Of a stretch of 64,000 nt of DNA, positions 9,411 through 18,725 are shown piece after piece. The position numbers and the translations under genes were made by a program. The DNA is taken from positions 1 to 64,000 of the forward strand of contig NZ_RBEE01000011.1 in NCBI RefSeq assembly GCF_003725795.1. Direction: 5' to 3'. The notes under the pieces were generated by a model that saw only the letters and a program-made list of their open reading frames with translations, made no database searches and had not been told where the DNA came from. Each line of letters starts with the position of its first letter. Position 1 is the first letter of the stretch. This DNA comes from Pedobacter jejuensis. Its GTDB lineage: Bacteria > Bacteroidota > Bacteroidia > Sphingobacteriales > Sphingobacteriaceae.

Positions 9411-10114
9411 TATTTACCTGGTTCTTCTAATAAATCAATAAAATCAATCGCATCAGTTTCCATTTTTAAGATAATTTTTTCGACCATTATATTTAAAATA
9501 TGGTATAAAACGTAAGCAATAATACCAATAATTAAACCTGTTGCAGATGTAATCATTTTGGTATATAAACCACCTGAAATGGTTCCAATTTCGATAGCGC
9601 CTTTTATTGATACCTGATGGAAAATGGTAATAACCCCAACAATTGTACCTACGAAACCAAGCATTGGAGCGATACCCGCAACAATACCTAAAATGCTAAT
9701 GTTTTTTTCCAGTTTCGAGACTTCTAATTTACCAACGTTTTCAATAGCACCTTCTATATCTTTAATCGGGCGACCAATTCGTTTTAAACCTTTCTGTAAC
9801 ATGCGAGAAAGTGGCGAATTATTGTTTCTTAATAGTGCAGAAGCACCCTCTAAATTTCCAGATTGGATGTATGAGCGGATTTGAACCATTAAATTCGATT
9901 CATCTTTTGTAGATTTTTTGATTGTTAAATAACGCTCAACAAAAATTACTAATGCCAGAAAAGCTAAAAAAGCTAATGGAACCATTACCCAGCCGCCTTT
10001 AAATAACAAATCTATAAAATGTAATTCTGGTGCGGGTTGTGATAATGCTGGGCTAACTGCATTTGCAGTATCTTGTAATGCGTTTGTGGTATCTTGAATC
10101 AATAGTGCAATCAT
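9410..10114 (-). CDS. ExbB/TolQ-type motor subunit
   Basis: 234-aa MotA/TolQ/ExbB proton-channel protein of the inner membrane. Three membrane helices are visible: about 42-63 (GGWVMVPLAFLAFLALVIFV), about 140-162 (SILGIVAGIAPMLGFVGTIVGV) and about 182-206. The APMLGFVGTIVGV stretch is the family signature. It overlaps the upstream SPOR gene stop by TAATG. Whether it acts as ExbB (uptake) or TolQ (envelope constriction) is not settled by sequence; the neighbours favour an envelope role. Confidence 0.9.
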   Translation of the reverse strand: MIALLIQDTTNALQDTANAVSPALSQPAPELHFIDLLFKGGWVMVPLAFLAFLALVIFVERYLTIKKSTKDESNLMVQIRSYIQSGNLEGASALLRNNNSPLSRMLQKGLKRIGRPIKDIEGAIENVGKLEVSKLEKNISILGIVAGIAPMLGFVGTIVGVITIFHQVSIKGAIEIGTISGGLYTKMITSATGLIIGIIAYVLYHILNIMVEKIILKMETDAIDFIDLLEEPGK

Positions 10115-11532
10115 TATGGTGTGTTTATCTGTTTAATATCTAATTCTTTAATTCTCACTTTTTTACTTAAAGTCGGTCTGGCATCCAAAGCTTCCTTTTC
10201 AGTTTTATAAGAAGCTAAACTAACTTTTTTAAATGGTCCTTCAATCGGAACAATTTTAGCAGTTATGCCGTAACCTTTCATCTGCTGTATAAATTTTTCA
10301 GCTGCTTTAGTTGTTCTGAAAGATGCACCAATAACTTCATAAGTTGTATTAACTGTTTTTGGTGTTTGATTAGCCGCTTTTGTAGTTACAAAAACTTTGT
10401 TTTTTGGTGAATCAATTTTGCCAGAAACCTGATTGGCTTTTAATATGCTATCCGTTTTTATTATCGAATCTTGTTTTGCTTTTTCTGTATCAACAGTAGC
10501 TTTCGTAGTATCTACAACTGCCTTCGCATCTTTTACATTTCCCGTTTGTCCGTTGAACAACTCCGGTTTAATTAAGTAAGTAATGGCAACGATAATAATT
10601 AAAGTCAGAATTATAATGGTAACCTTAAGCCATGTAGATATGCCTTGAGGTGCTTCTTCTTCTTCCAAAACTTCTGCATCCAATGGGTCATTACCAAAAC
10701 GATTAGGATGTTCTGCATGCTGTTCTTTAATAAATTCTGGCGCTTCTATTATTTCATCAGCAACATGAACGTCATCATTTAAATTTAAATACGTTTTAGG
10801 TAACTCGGATTCTGGCTGATGCCCAAAGCGATATGGATGCTCTTCATGCTGTTCTTTAACAAATTCTGGAACACTTATCTCCTCATGTTCAACAACAACT
10901 TCATCAATTGCTTCGTCCTTTGTGCTTGATAAAGTATTTTTAAAATCATCTGTTACTTCATCTAATTCGATGTTTTCTATAACCGGTAAAACGGTATTGG
11001 TAGGTTCTTCGATTTTATTTTGACTTGAATCTTTATCAGGTGCCTCAGCTATTTCTTCATAAATGTCATCTTCAGTTTTTAGGTCTTCTTCAACAGGCAA
11101 CTTTTCATCATAAATTTGATTTACTTCAGTTTCAACTACTGGCGGGAGACCATAAAATTCGGAACCATAGTGAATATCTTTAGAAGGTTCAAAACTTAAT
11201 CCTTCATGTTCTGTATAAAATAACCGACCAATATTTATCAGTTCAGCTTCGTGTGCTAACTCTAACTTTTTATTAGTTTCTTCAACAAATTGGGTAATGT
11301 AATATGAAGCACTTTCCTCCGAAATATTTCTTATCTCTACAATATATGATGCTAAAAACTCATCATCCTTAACTTCTGGTGAAAATTGCAACGTATATCC
11401 TGGCGGCAAAAACGATTGTTTTTCTTTATCGTATCTGCCGGGAAATTTCTTTTTAAAGAAAGTACCTAAACCGGTTATACCAACCGAAGTACGTTGCTGC
11501 AAAAGTTCTGAAAGGTATAATAAGATGTCCAT
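10114..11532 (-). CDS. HU-CCDC81-type and SPOR domain membrane protein
   Basis: 472-aa single-pass protein. Residues ~1-125 look like the tandem bacterial HU-CCDC81 domains (GITGLGTF, then INIGRLFYTEHEGLSF). Then an acidic linker, one membrane helix (about 300-321), a polar spacer, and a C-terminal SPOR domain (about 397-470, VIGASFRTTKAAEKFI). SPOR domains are known to bind glycan strands stripped of side chains, usually at the division site. The linker holds two copies of a PEF[VI]KEQHxEHPxRFG motif at 222-237 and 265-280, both predicted cytoplasmic. It sits between the beta-barrel gene (54 bases upstream) and exbB (TAATG overlap). The HU-CCDC81 label is from memory of the pattern and needs a profile search. 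Confidence 0.8.
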   Translation of the reverse strand: MDILLYLSELLQQRTSVGITGLGTFFKKKFPGRYDKEKQSFLPPGYTLQFSPEVKDDEFLASYIVEIRNISEESASYYITQFVEETNKKLELAHEAELINIGRLFYTEHEGLSFEPSKDIHYGSEFYGLPPVVETEVNQIYDEKLPVEEDLKTEDDIYEEIAEAPDKDSSQNKIEEPTNTVLPVIENIELDEVTDDFKNTLSSTKDEAIDEVVVEHEEISVPEFVKEQHEEHPYRFGHQPESELPKTYLNLNDDVHVADEIIEAPEFIKEQHAEHPNRFGNDPLDAEVLEEEEAPQGISTWLKVTIIILTLIIIVAITYLIKPELFNGQTGNVKDAKAVVDTTKATVDTEKAKQDSIIKTDSILKANQVSGKIDSPKNKVFVTTKAANQTPKTVNTTYEVIGASFRTTKAAEKFIQQMKGYGITAKIVPIEGPFKKVSLASYKTEKEALDARPTLSKKVRIKELDIKQINTP

Positions 11533-11585
11533 TCGGGTAAAATTAGCGTTTTATTCTAATTCAGCACAATTTTAATTTAAAGTGC

Positions 11586-13283
11586 TTAGAAAGAATATGT
11601 TAGTCCGCCAAAAACGTTAAAACCATTTACCTGATAAAATAAGTATCTGTTATAATTGGAGTTCAGGATATTGTTTGCCTTTGCGAAAACCGAAAATTTA
11701 TTGTTGATGCGATAATCTGCTCCAAGACCTAAATCAACAAATCCTTTTACGGTAACTATTGATTCAATAGCTGTATTTGGAAAAACATATTGTAGAGGAT
11801 TAACAGGAGCCGAAGTATAAATTTTTGCTTTAACATCATCTTGAACAACAACTGCAGCATTAAAGCTTAGTTTCTTATTATACGTGTAAACGAAATTTGA
11901 ACTTGCTTTTAAACCAGGTTTAAACCAGCTATATGTTTCTGAAGATGGCTTATAATCATCAATATTAACTTTTCCAGTCCATTTTAATGCATCGCTTACT
12001 TGAACTGAAATTTCGCCTTCCAATCCAGTTATTTTTGCTTTGCCCGAATCATAAATAACATCGAACTTATTAAAATCGGTAAAGTTGTTTACAAAAAGCG
12101 GCATATCATCAACTTGCTTAATGTAAAAACGAGCTTTATAGCCAAAGCCTGGTCCGCCTGTTCCTTTTACGCCTGCACTAATGCTTAATTTTTCAACCGT
12201 ATTTTTTATTAAAATATTACTGTTTAACCAAGGGTTTTCATCGGTGAAGCTTTTCATTGAGTTCCGGGTAACATCACCTTTAACTTCACCAAAAACTTGC
12301 AGGTAATCAGGAATTAATGTTAAATCTGCTGTAATTGCCGGAAAGATTCTTGTGCTGCTATATGCGCCAAATTCTTGCACAAGGTTTATTCCTGCGGTAA
12401 CTTTTGCACCTTGAACTTGTAAGCGGATATATGGGTTTAAACGCAATAAATTATTACCAACGCTTGTTGCCAAATCTTTGGTATTTCCAAATTCTGTAGA
12501 TGCACCTAAACCTAAATTTAACGAACTAATCCGTTTATTTAGATATCCATTTAACGTTACATAACTTTCTTTGGCGCTGAATTTATCATTCCAAACATAT
12601 CCATTAGCTTTTAAAGCATAACTAAAAGCATCATTATCTTCTTTGTAGTTTTTTAACAATTCTCCCTCTGCCTCAAAAAGTGTTAATGCTTGTTTTTCAG
12701 GATTAGGATTCAATGCAGGGCGGTCGTTATTTATACCATAAAAATATAAACCATTACGTTCGAAGTTGATTCTACCACTTACGGTATTTTCATCCATAAT
12801 GCTTCGGCCGAAAAGACTAAATTGCTGGTAGCTGCTGTTTTGTTTGTTCAGTTTACCTTCTTGACTAAAATGTTTGAAATATCCGCCAACCTGTAATGCA
12901 GGGTCACGATCCATGTTGATGTAAACTTCACCAAGTAGAGTTGATAATGAACCAACGCCACCTTTAACATAGTTATTTAATAGTGTAGTCTGTTTTTCAT
13001 CAACTAAAGCTTGTGCCTGTAGTTTTTGTATATCGCTGTTAATTTCGAGTTTTCTATCGGTAACGCTATAATTCAATTTTGCTTTATAGGTTTTAACATC
13101 ATCCAAATTGGGGCTTCTACGTAATTTTACAGCTTCTGCTAATATTGGTTTGTACGGACGAACAACTTCAATTTCTTCACTTACCGTAGCTTTTTCTTCC
13201 TGCTTCTTTTCCTGTGCCTGAATGTTAACTAATCCGGCAGCTAAGAAAAATAAAGTACTGTATATATATTTATTCAACTTCAT
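11586..13283 (-). CDS. Outer-membrane beta-barrel protein (TonB-dependent-receptor-like, no plug)
   Basis: 565 aa with a signal peptide (1-23, ending NIQAQ). A short conserved-looking N-terminal stretch EVVRPYKPILAEAVKLR follows, then a long series of alternating aromatic/polar strands. The last residue is Phe (GGLTYSF), the usual signal for the outer-membrane assembly machine. The C-terminal strand pattern (RINNKFSVFAKANNILN) resembles TonB-dependent receptors, but a plug domain of about 120 residues is missing. It lies 4 bases after the TPR gene and upstream of the SPOR-ExbBD-TonB genes, so it is a candidate outer-membrane partner of that motor. The EVVRPYKP segment could be where the transducer docks (inference). 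Confidence 0.72.
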   Translation of the reverse strand: MKLNKYIYSTLFFLAAGLVNIQAQEKKQEEKATVSEEIEVVRPYKPILAEAVKLRRSPNLDDVKTYKAKLNYSVTDRKLEINSDIQKLQAQALVDEKQTTLLNNYVKGGVGSLSTLLGEVYINMDRDPALQVGGYFKHFSQEGKLNKQNSSYQQFSLFGRSIMDENTVSGRINFERNGLYFYGINNDRPALNPNPEKQALTLFEAEGELLKNYKEDNDAFSYALKANGYVWNDKFSAKESYVTLNGYLNKRISSLNLGLGASTEFGNTKDLATSVGNNLLRLNPYIRLQVQGAKVTAGINLVQEFGAYSSTRIFPAITADLTLIPDYLQVFGEVKGDVTRNSMKSFTDENPWLNSNILIKNTVEKLSISAGVKGTGGPGFGYKARFYIKQVDDMPLFVNNFTDFNKFDVIYDSGKAKITGLEGEISVQVSDALKWTGKVNIDDYKPSSETYSWFKPGLKASSNFVYTYNKKLSFNAAVVVQDDVKAKIYTSAPVNPLQYVFPNTAIESIVTVKGFVDLGLGADYRINNKFSVFAKANNILNSNYNRYLFYQVNGFNVFGGLTYSF

Positions 13284-13287
13284 GATT

Positions 13288-16200
13288 CTACTTCTTCGGG
13301 TTTAATTTTTCTAATTTCTGTTTTGCTGTTACGATGATATCATCGGTCTTATTATCGTAGTTGTCGATAATACTGAGCAGCGTACTTTTTGCTTGTAAAT
13401 TATCTTTTAATGCCACGTAATTATCAGATAATAAGATGAAAGCTTTGGCAACCCAATAATCGTACGATGCCATATTGTTTATTAAATCGAAGCAGGTTTT
13501 TGATGATGTTTTGAAATCACCTTTGGTATATTCAAGAAAGGCCAAGTTATATTTTGCTTCGGCCGCTGCAATTGTTTTAGTACTGGCAACAACATTTTTA
13601 AATTCTTTAACAGCTGTAGTTGTATCGCCTTTTAACAAATAAGCTTTACCAGCATATAAACCCGAACTGTTTTTCTCTTCTTCTGATGCTTTTTCCGATT
13701 CTTTGGTCAGCTGTGCATACTTTATCATATCATCAGCAGAATTTAAAGCGGTGTAAGCTTTTAACAAATTGTTTATCGCGTACCCATAGTGCGCTTTATA
13801 ATCTGTAGTGGTTTCTAGTCTTTTTAAATAAACGATTGCTTCGTTATATTTTTTCTGATCTAAAAATACTTTAGAAATACTTAGTAAAGAGCGTTCCGTG
13901 TAATCGCTAGACCAATCGTTTAAGATAAATTCATAATCAGCAATGGCCTCATCAGGTCTGCCTAGTTTCACTAAGGATTCAGCCCGAATAAACTTTCCTT
14001 CTTTGTCATGAATTGCTTTTGGAAATTTGTCGAAGTAAGCATTAATGGCTTGCAAAGCTCCATTTGCATCACCTTTAAGATATAAGTTATTTGCCGCTGC
14101 AAATACAATATTATCTTGCTCTGCATTAGAATAATTACCAAGTGGCGTTGTGCCTGCGTATGTGATAAAACCATTTGCATCGCCTTTGTCTATGTAGATG
14201 TTTTTGATAGATTCCATTGCTTGTTTAGCTTCATCAGCGCTTGGATAGTCGCGAATTACCTTCTTAAAGGATTCTAAAGCTGCATCATCCTGATCCTGAT
14301 TGTATTGCACCAATCCGATGGTAACTAATGCTTTTGGCACATAACTGCTACGAGGGTATTTTGCAACCAACCCAACTAAATCAGTTTTTGATTTTTCTAA
14401 ATCGCCTTTATTGAAATAAGTATAAGCTGTTTCAAAGCCAGCATCATCAGCGTAATTAGAGTTTGGAAATTTTTGTAACAAACTTTGCATGGTTGCAATT
14501 TTCGTATCATATTGGTTTTCCAAACCTTGTATCATTCCCTTTTGGAAAATAGCGTAATCTTCTGCACTTGTTTTACGATTGATGATTTTATTGTAGTTGT
14601 TCATTGCATCGCCATAGCTTTTATTTACGAAATAAGAATCGGCTAAACGGATGGTTGCATCATCAATTGTTTTCTGGTCTTTATCATTGCCTGCTAAAAA
14701 ACGCTCGAAATAAGTGGCAGATTTGCTATATTTTTCATCCTCAAAAGCGGCATAAGCCAATGCGTAGTTTGCAAAATTATAAACGCCTGTTTTATCGGCA
14801 TCGGGCATCTTTAAAAACTTTTCGAAGTTGGTAACTGCTTCACCGTATTTGCGCAATTCATACATCGATTCTGCTTTCCAGTATGTATTTAAAGCATGAA
14901 TTTCATTGTCTTCAGGGAATTTATCAGAGCGTAAAAACATTGATAAAGCATTAGGAAATGCTCTTTCGTTGTAAAACTCTAAACCTCTGAAATAGGTAAC
15001 TTTTTGATAAGCTTCTCTAGCTTCTAAGTTTTTATCTGGGATGGGTTCTAAAATATCAACAGCGGCCTGGTAATTTTTGGTTGTTAACAAAACCTCACCC
15101 AAAAGAATTTTAGCCTCGTTAATTTTTCTTGATTTTGGAAAGGTTTTTAAAAAGGTTTGTGTTGCTTCTAAGGCCTGCTGGTGGAAATTTAATTCGTAGC
15201 TTAACTTAGCATAATTTAACCAGGCTTCTTCTTGAATCGCTTTATCAAAATCTAAACGAGATGCACGAAAGAATGCACTTTGAGCTTTTTCTTTATTCCC
15301 CAATTGAATGAAGGCCTTACCCAAAGTGTGCATACCATTTTGCAGGTAAACATCATCAGTATTGAGTTTTTCTAAAATGGCTACAGATTCTTTATACTTT
15401 TTGTTTTGAAAAAGCGAGTAGCCATATTGATAAATAAATAAGTTGTTTTTTGTTTCGCTTTTATCTTTAGCGTAAAATTCTGCGAAATACTTCTCTGCAT
15501 TTTTAAATTCAGATTTTGCAAAGTAAGATGCAGCAACCAAACTTAACATTTCGGGCTCAAACTGTTGTTTGGTTTTGGCCATAGCCGGTATTGCGTAGCT
15601 AATTACATCATCATAACGTTCATCTAAATAATACATCGACGTGATGTAGTATGGATAGCTGGCCTCGTAAGTTGGAGAACCCTTAAGCTTTTCGAAGTTT
15701 GCTAAAGCAGTTTTGTACTCCTTGTTAAGATAATTAATGTAGGCAAAATAATAAGTTGCACTTTCCTGAAATTCGCCTTCTTCTTTTTTAACTTTCTCAA
15801 ATAATGGCTCAGCTTTATCGTAATCTTTTAGTTGAAAATAGGAATAGGCTTGCTTAAATTGATATTCGTTTCTTTGCTTGCCTGAAAGGGTGGATGGGTC
15901 AGTTTTTTCAAACCATTCCAACGCTTTTTCATAATTTTTTTGATTGAAATAAGTCTTTCCAACATAAAAATATGCAAGCTTAGTATTAGGGTTTAGAGGG
16001 TAATCGCGAATAAATTCTTGAAACAAGCCTTCAGCATCACTATTGGTTAATTCTAAAGCGCAAACTGCTGCATAAAATTTGGCATTTTCTTTTAAAAGTG
16101 AGAGTTCTGCATTGCTTTCTGATTGGGCTGCAGGTTTAAAACGATGTTGTTCTACAAGTTTAAATTGTTGAGATGCTGCAGTATATTTTTCTTTATCTAA

Positions 16201-16314
16201 TAATTCTAAACCCGTTTGGTAGTTTTTATTGAGGTTTTGCACTGCGCTCACTTGCGCATAGGAGCTAAAACTTCCAGCCAAAAGCAGCGGAATTAGTAAG
16301 TATTTGTTTTTCAT
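13288..16314 (-). CDS. Giant exported TPR protein
   Basis: About 1008 residues made almost wholly of tetratricopeptide repeats, with a signal peptide (MKNKYLLIPLLLAG...SSYAQ). I take the ATG at 16314 rather than an upstream ATG at 16332, because the signal peptide begins there. Repeats with the [YF]xx[AG]xxxFxxLLxxYP pattern recur through the protein (for example FQEFIRDYPLNPNTKLAYFYVGK, and NYAQ-like units to the end). It should form a long periplasmic superhelix. In arrangement it recalls YbgF/CpoB, which sits beside Tol genes and uses TPRs, but it is about four times longer. It is the first gene of a six-gene run. Confidence 0.85.
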   Translation of the reverse strand: MKNKYLLIPLLLAGSFSSYAQVSAVQNLNKNYQTGLELLDKEKYTAASQQFKLVEQHRFKPAAQSESNAELSLLKENAKFYAAVCALELTNSDAEGLFQEFIRDYPLNPNTKLAYFYVGKTYFNQKNYEKALEWFEKTDPSTLSGKQRNEYQFKQAYSYFQLKDYDKAEPLFEKVKKEEGEFQESATYYFAYINYLNKEYKTALANFEKLKGSPTYEASYPYYITSMYYLDERYDDVISYAIPAMAKTKQQFEPEMLSLVAASYFAKSEFKNAEKYFAEFYAKDKSETKNNLFIYQYGYSLFQNKKYKESVAILEKLNTDDVYLQNGMHTLGKAFIQLGNKEKAQSAFFRASRLDFDKAIQEEAWLNYAKLSYELNFHQQALEATQTFLKTFPKSRKINEAKILLGEVLLTTKNYQAAVDILEPIPDKNLEAREAYQKVTYFRGLEFYNERAFPNALSMFLRSDKFPEDNEIHALNTYWKAESMYELRKYGEAVTNFEKFLKMPDADKTGVYNFANYALAYAAFEDEKYSKSATYFERFLAGNDKDQKTIDDATIRLADSYFVNKSYGDAMNNYNKIINRKTSAEDYAIFQKGMIQGLENQYDTKIATMQSLLQKFPNSNYADDAGFETAYTYFNKGDLEKSKTDLVGLVAKYPRSSYVPKALVTIGLVQYNQDQDDAALESFKKVIRDYPSADEAKQAMESIKNIYIDKGDANGFITYAGTTPLGNYSNAEQDNIVFAAANNLYLKGDANGALQAINAYFDKFPKAIHDKEGKFIRAESLVKLGRPDEAIADYEFILNDWSSDYTERSLLSISKVFLDQKKYNEAIVYLKRLETTTDYKAHYGYAINNLLKAYTALNSADDMIKYAQLTKESEKASEEEKNSSGLYAGKAYLLKGDTTTAVKEFKNVVASTKTIAAAEAKYNLAFLEYTKGDFKTSSKTCFDLINNMASYDYWVAKAFILLSDNYVALKDNLQAKSTLLSIIDNYDNKTDDIIVTAKQKLEKLNPKK

Positions 16315-16332
16315 TAGTGTATATCTTTTCAT

Positions 16333-16671
16333 TGGTGACGATGGTATTGCAACCTCAGTTTGTGATTATAATTTCTCGTCGATTTCAAATATGGTTGGTA
16401 CTAAATTAGAAATTGTATTATAGCTTATCAACATAAGTAATTAACATCTGTTAATAACACAAATTAACGCCAGGATTTTTTATTTGGTATCTAAGAATGT
16501 AAAATGTGGAAAAAGTGGAATAGTTCATTGGTCATTAGTTCATAGGTAGGTTGATGTAATAAACCGAATTTAGTTGAATTAACAGTTCATCAGTTAAATA
16601 GTGCTCTAATAGCTATAGTTTGCCAACCATGTACTAATGAACCATTGACTAATGAACGATTGAACTAAAAG
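16333..16671. other. Intergenic region with GTTCATTAG-type repeats
   Basis: Between pyrB (stop at 16672, minus) and the TPR gene start there is no gene. The region contains two opposed blocks of short phrases, given as a separate repeat feature. The rest is AT-rich and should hold the promoter of the TPR operon. I see no full TAnnTTTG match close to that start. Confidence 0.6.
16519..16667. repeat. Opposed GTTCATTGGTCATTAG phrase arrays
   Basis: At 16522-16545 units like AGTTCATTGGTCATTAGTTC repeat. At 16634-16666 the reverse complement appears as ACTAATGAACCATTGACTAA and AATGAACGATTGAACT. The two blocks could pair into an imperfect long hairpin around about 85 unrelated bases. The right block begins 5 bases behind the pyrB stop codon. 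Confidence 0.6.
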
Positions 16672-17601
16672 CTACCCCTGGCTAGCCAATAAATACAAGA
16701 CAGCCATTCTGATGGCAACACCGTTTTCAACCTGTTCGAGAATAATTGATTGTTTACTATCTGCAACATCGCTTGTAATTTCAACACCGCGATTTATCGG
16801 ACCAGGATGCATGACTATAATTTCCTTATCCAAACTATCAAGAATTTGCTTATTGAGTCCATACATCATGGCATATTCCCTAAGTGATGGGAAATATTTA
16901 ATGTCCTGACGCTCTAATTGTATGCGAAGCATATTTGCTACATCGCACCAATTCAAGGCTTTAATTAAGTTGTGTTCAACCTTTACTCCAAGTTGATGAA
17001 TGTGTTTGGGTATTAGAGTTGTTGGTCCGCATACCATAACTTCTGCTCCTAATCTTTGTAAGCAAAGGATGTTTGAAATTGCAACTCTGGAGTGTAGAAT
17101 GTCTCCAACGATAACCACCTTTTTTCCTGCAACATCACCAAGTTTCTGGCGGATTGAAAAAGCATCTAACAATGCCTGTGTAGGATGCTCGTGCGCTCCA
17201 TCACCTGCATTAACAATTTGCGCCTTTACATGGCGGCTTAAAAACTGACCAGCACCAGCATAAGGATGGCGCATTACAACCATATCAACTTTCATCGATA
17301 ATATGTTGTTAACGGTATCAATCAGGGTTTCGCCTTTACTCACAGAAGAGGATGAAGCTGCAAAATTTACAACATCAGCAGACAGTCTTTTCTCTGCAAG
17401 TTCAAATGAAAGTTTTGTTCTGGTAGAGTTCTCAAAGAAAATATTGGCAATAGTAATATCACGAAGTGATGGTACCTTTTTAATCGGGCGGTTTATTACC
17501 TCTTTAAAATTATCTGCAGTTTCGAAAATTAATTCAATATCATTCCGGTTAATATCTTTAATGCCTAAAAGATGTCGGGTTGATAGTTTTTCTGCTGCCA
17601 T
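16672..17601 (-). CDS. pyrB: Aspartate carbamoyltransferase catalytic subunit
   Basis: Second step of pyrimidine synthesis: carbamoyl phosphate plus aspartate to carbamoyl-aspartate. The carbamoyl-phosphate loop FENSTRT is at residues 56-62. HPTQ follows in the HEHPTQALLD stretch (about 135-145), and MHPGPINRG closes the active site. 309 aa, the normal length of the catalytic chain; no regulatory chain pyrI is nearby. It follows pyrR by 6 bases, so they form a pyrR-pyrB operon. Confidence 0.95.
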   Translation of the reverse strand: MAAEKLSTRHLLGIKDINRNDIELIFETADNFKEVINRPIKKVPSLRDITIANIFFENSTRTKLSFELAEKRLSADVVNFAASSSSVSKGETLIDTVNNILSMKVDMVVMRHPYAGAGQFLSRHVKAQIVNAGDGAHEHPTQALLDAFSIRQKLGDVAGKKVVIVGDILHSRVAISNILCLQRLGAEVMVCGPTTLIPKHIHQLGVKVEHNLIKALNWCDVANMLRIQLERQDIKYFPSLREYAMMYGLNKQILDSLDKEIIVMHPGPINRGVEITSDVADSKQSIILEQVENGVAIRMAVLYLLASQG

Positions 17602-17607
17602 TTCTAT

Positions 17608-18153
17608 TTATTGTTTTTCGGATAATAAAATCACTTTGTCTTCTGCACCTTCATCGGCCCAGCTTACTTTAACATGTTGAGAGTTTAAGCTATCTACCTG
17701 ATGTCCAACATAATCAGCTTCGATTGGTAAATGTCTGCTAAACCTTCTGTCAATCAATACCAACAGTTCAACTTTTTCCGGGCGACCATAAGCTAGTACT
17801 GCATCGAGTGCAGCTCTTATAGTCCTTCCTGTCCAAAGTACATCATCAATTAGAATAACTTTTTTCCCTTCAATTATAAAATCTATAGAATTACTACTTG
17901 CTGTAACCAAGCCATCTTTGCGACGAAAGTCATCCCTAAAAAACGTAATATCAAGGTTACCCTTTAAAATTTTCTTGTTTTTTAAGATGTTTTGAAGTTC
18001 TGATTGAATGCGATCGGCCAGAAAAATTCCTCTCGGCTGTATGCCAATTAAAACGGTATTCGAGAAATCGTCGTGGTTTTCAATTAACTGACGGCAAAGT
18101 CTTTTAATTGTTATTTGAATTTTTTGTCCGTCAAAGATTGTTTTCTTTTGCAT
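17608..18153 (-). CDS. pyrR: PyrR, pyrimidine operon regulator / uracil phosphoribosyltransferase
   Basis: PRTase-fold protein which in other bacteria binds pyr mRNA with UMP to attenuate transcription and has weak uracil phosphoribosyltransferase activity. The PRPP-binding motif VILIDDVLWTGRT is clear, and IQPRGIFLADRI is the conserved N-terminal loop. I place the start at the ATG at 18153 (MQKKTIFDG, 181 aa). A TTG at 18171 is possible but lies inside the TATATTTG promoter box. No anti-terminator hairpin is obvious before pyrB or pyrR, so the regulatory role is inferred from the name-giving family only. Confidence 0.9.
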   Translation of the reverse strand: MQKKTIFDGQKIQITIKRLCRQLIENHDDFSNTVLIGIQPRGIFLADRIQSELQNILKNKKILKGNLDITFFRDDFRRKDGLVTASSNSIDFIIEGKKVILIDDVLWTGRTIRAALDAVLAYGRPEKVELLVLIDRRFSRHLPIEADYVGHQVDSLNSQHVKVSWADEGAEDKVILLSEKQ

Positions 18154-18168
18154 TGAAGAAGGATTGGG

Positions 18169-18176
18169 CAAATATA
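18169..18176 (-). promoter_or_regulatory. -7 box of pyrR-pyrB
   Basis: Minus-strand TATATTTG, a full TAnnTTTG match. The predicted start of transcription (about 18162) lies between the upstream TTG and the ATG at 18153, so it decides the start codon of pyrR. Confidence 0.5.
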
Positions 18177-18179
18177 AGT

Positions 18180-18237
18180 AGAAAGTTTAAAGTTAAAAGT
18201 AAAAAGTTTTAACTTATGCGTTATAAGTTATAAGTCA
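18180..18237. repeat. Degenerate AAAGTT / TTATAAG phrase array
   Basis: Units AAAGTTTAAAGTTAAAAGT and AAAAAGTTTTAAC, followed by TTATGCG-TTATAAG-TTATAAG, fill most of the space between pyrR and the DCC gene. It is the same style of drifting short units seen elsewhere in the window. Confidence 0.45.
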
Positions 18238-18323
18238 GCGATCTAAAATTATGCGTTGCTCGAATCCGTTTTCATCAATTGTAAGATATATCGTTGATTA
18301 AAAAGCTTAAATTTACCTTCGAA

Positions 18324-18725
18324 ATGAAAACCCACCCTGTTATTTTTTTTGATGGCATTTGCAATTTGTGCAATACTTCTGTGCAATTTGCTGTAAAACA
18401 CGACAAAAAAAATATTTTTAAATTTACGGCTTTGCAAGGCGAATATGCCAAAACGATTTTGCCAAAGTTCAACATCGATAGTACAAAATTAAATTCAATT
18501 TTATTGGTGGATGGTGAGAAGGTTTACACAAAATCATCAGCCGCACTACGTGTTGCCAAAAAGCTAAATGGTTTATTGCCTTTGCTTTACACCTTCATCA
18601 TCATACCAAAATTTATACGCGATTGGGTTTACGATATCGTAGCAAAAAATCGTTACAAATGGTTTGGTAAGCAAGAAAGTTGTTGGATGCCTACACCAGA
18701 ATTAAAAAACAAATTTTACGATTAG
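18324..18725 (+). CDS. DCC (DUF393) thiol-disulfide oxidoreductase family protein
   Basis: Small protein of the DUF393/DCC family, named for a conserved N-terminal D-x(n)-CxxC pattern; biochemical role not established. The motif FFDGICNLCNTSVQF is at residues 8-22 when counted from the ATG at 18324 (133 aa). An in-frame TTG at 18294 would add ten residues and is less likely. The C-terminus keeps the family's RYKWFGKQESCWMP. Its stop codon shares TTAG with the stop of the convergent hexosaminidase gene. Confidence 0.82.
   Translation: MKTHPVIFFDGICNLCNTSVQFAVKHDKKNIFKFTALQGEYAKTILPKFNIDSTKLNSILLVDGEKVYTKSSAALRVAKKLNGLLPLLYTFIIIPKFIRDWVYDIVAKNRYKWFGKQESCWMPTPELKNKFYD

Noticed and set aside
18154..18171. 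TTG start of pyrR at 18171
   Set aside because: It lies within the TATATTTG promoter box, upstream of the predicted transcription start; ATG 18153 is better.
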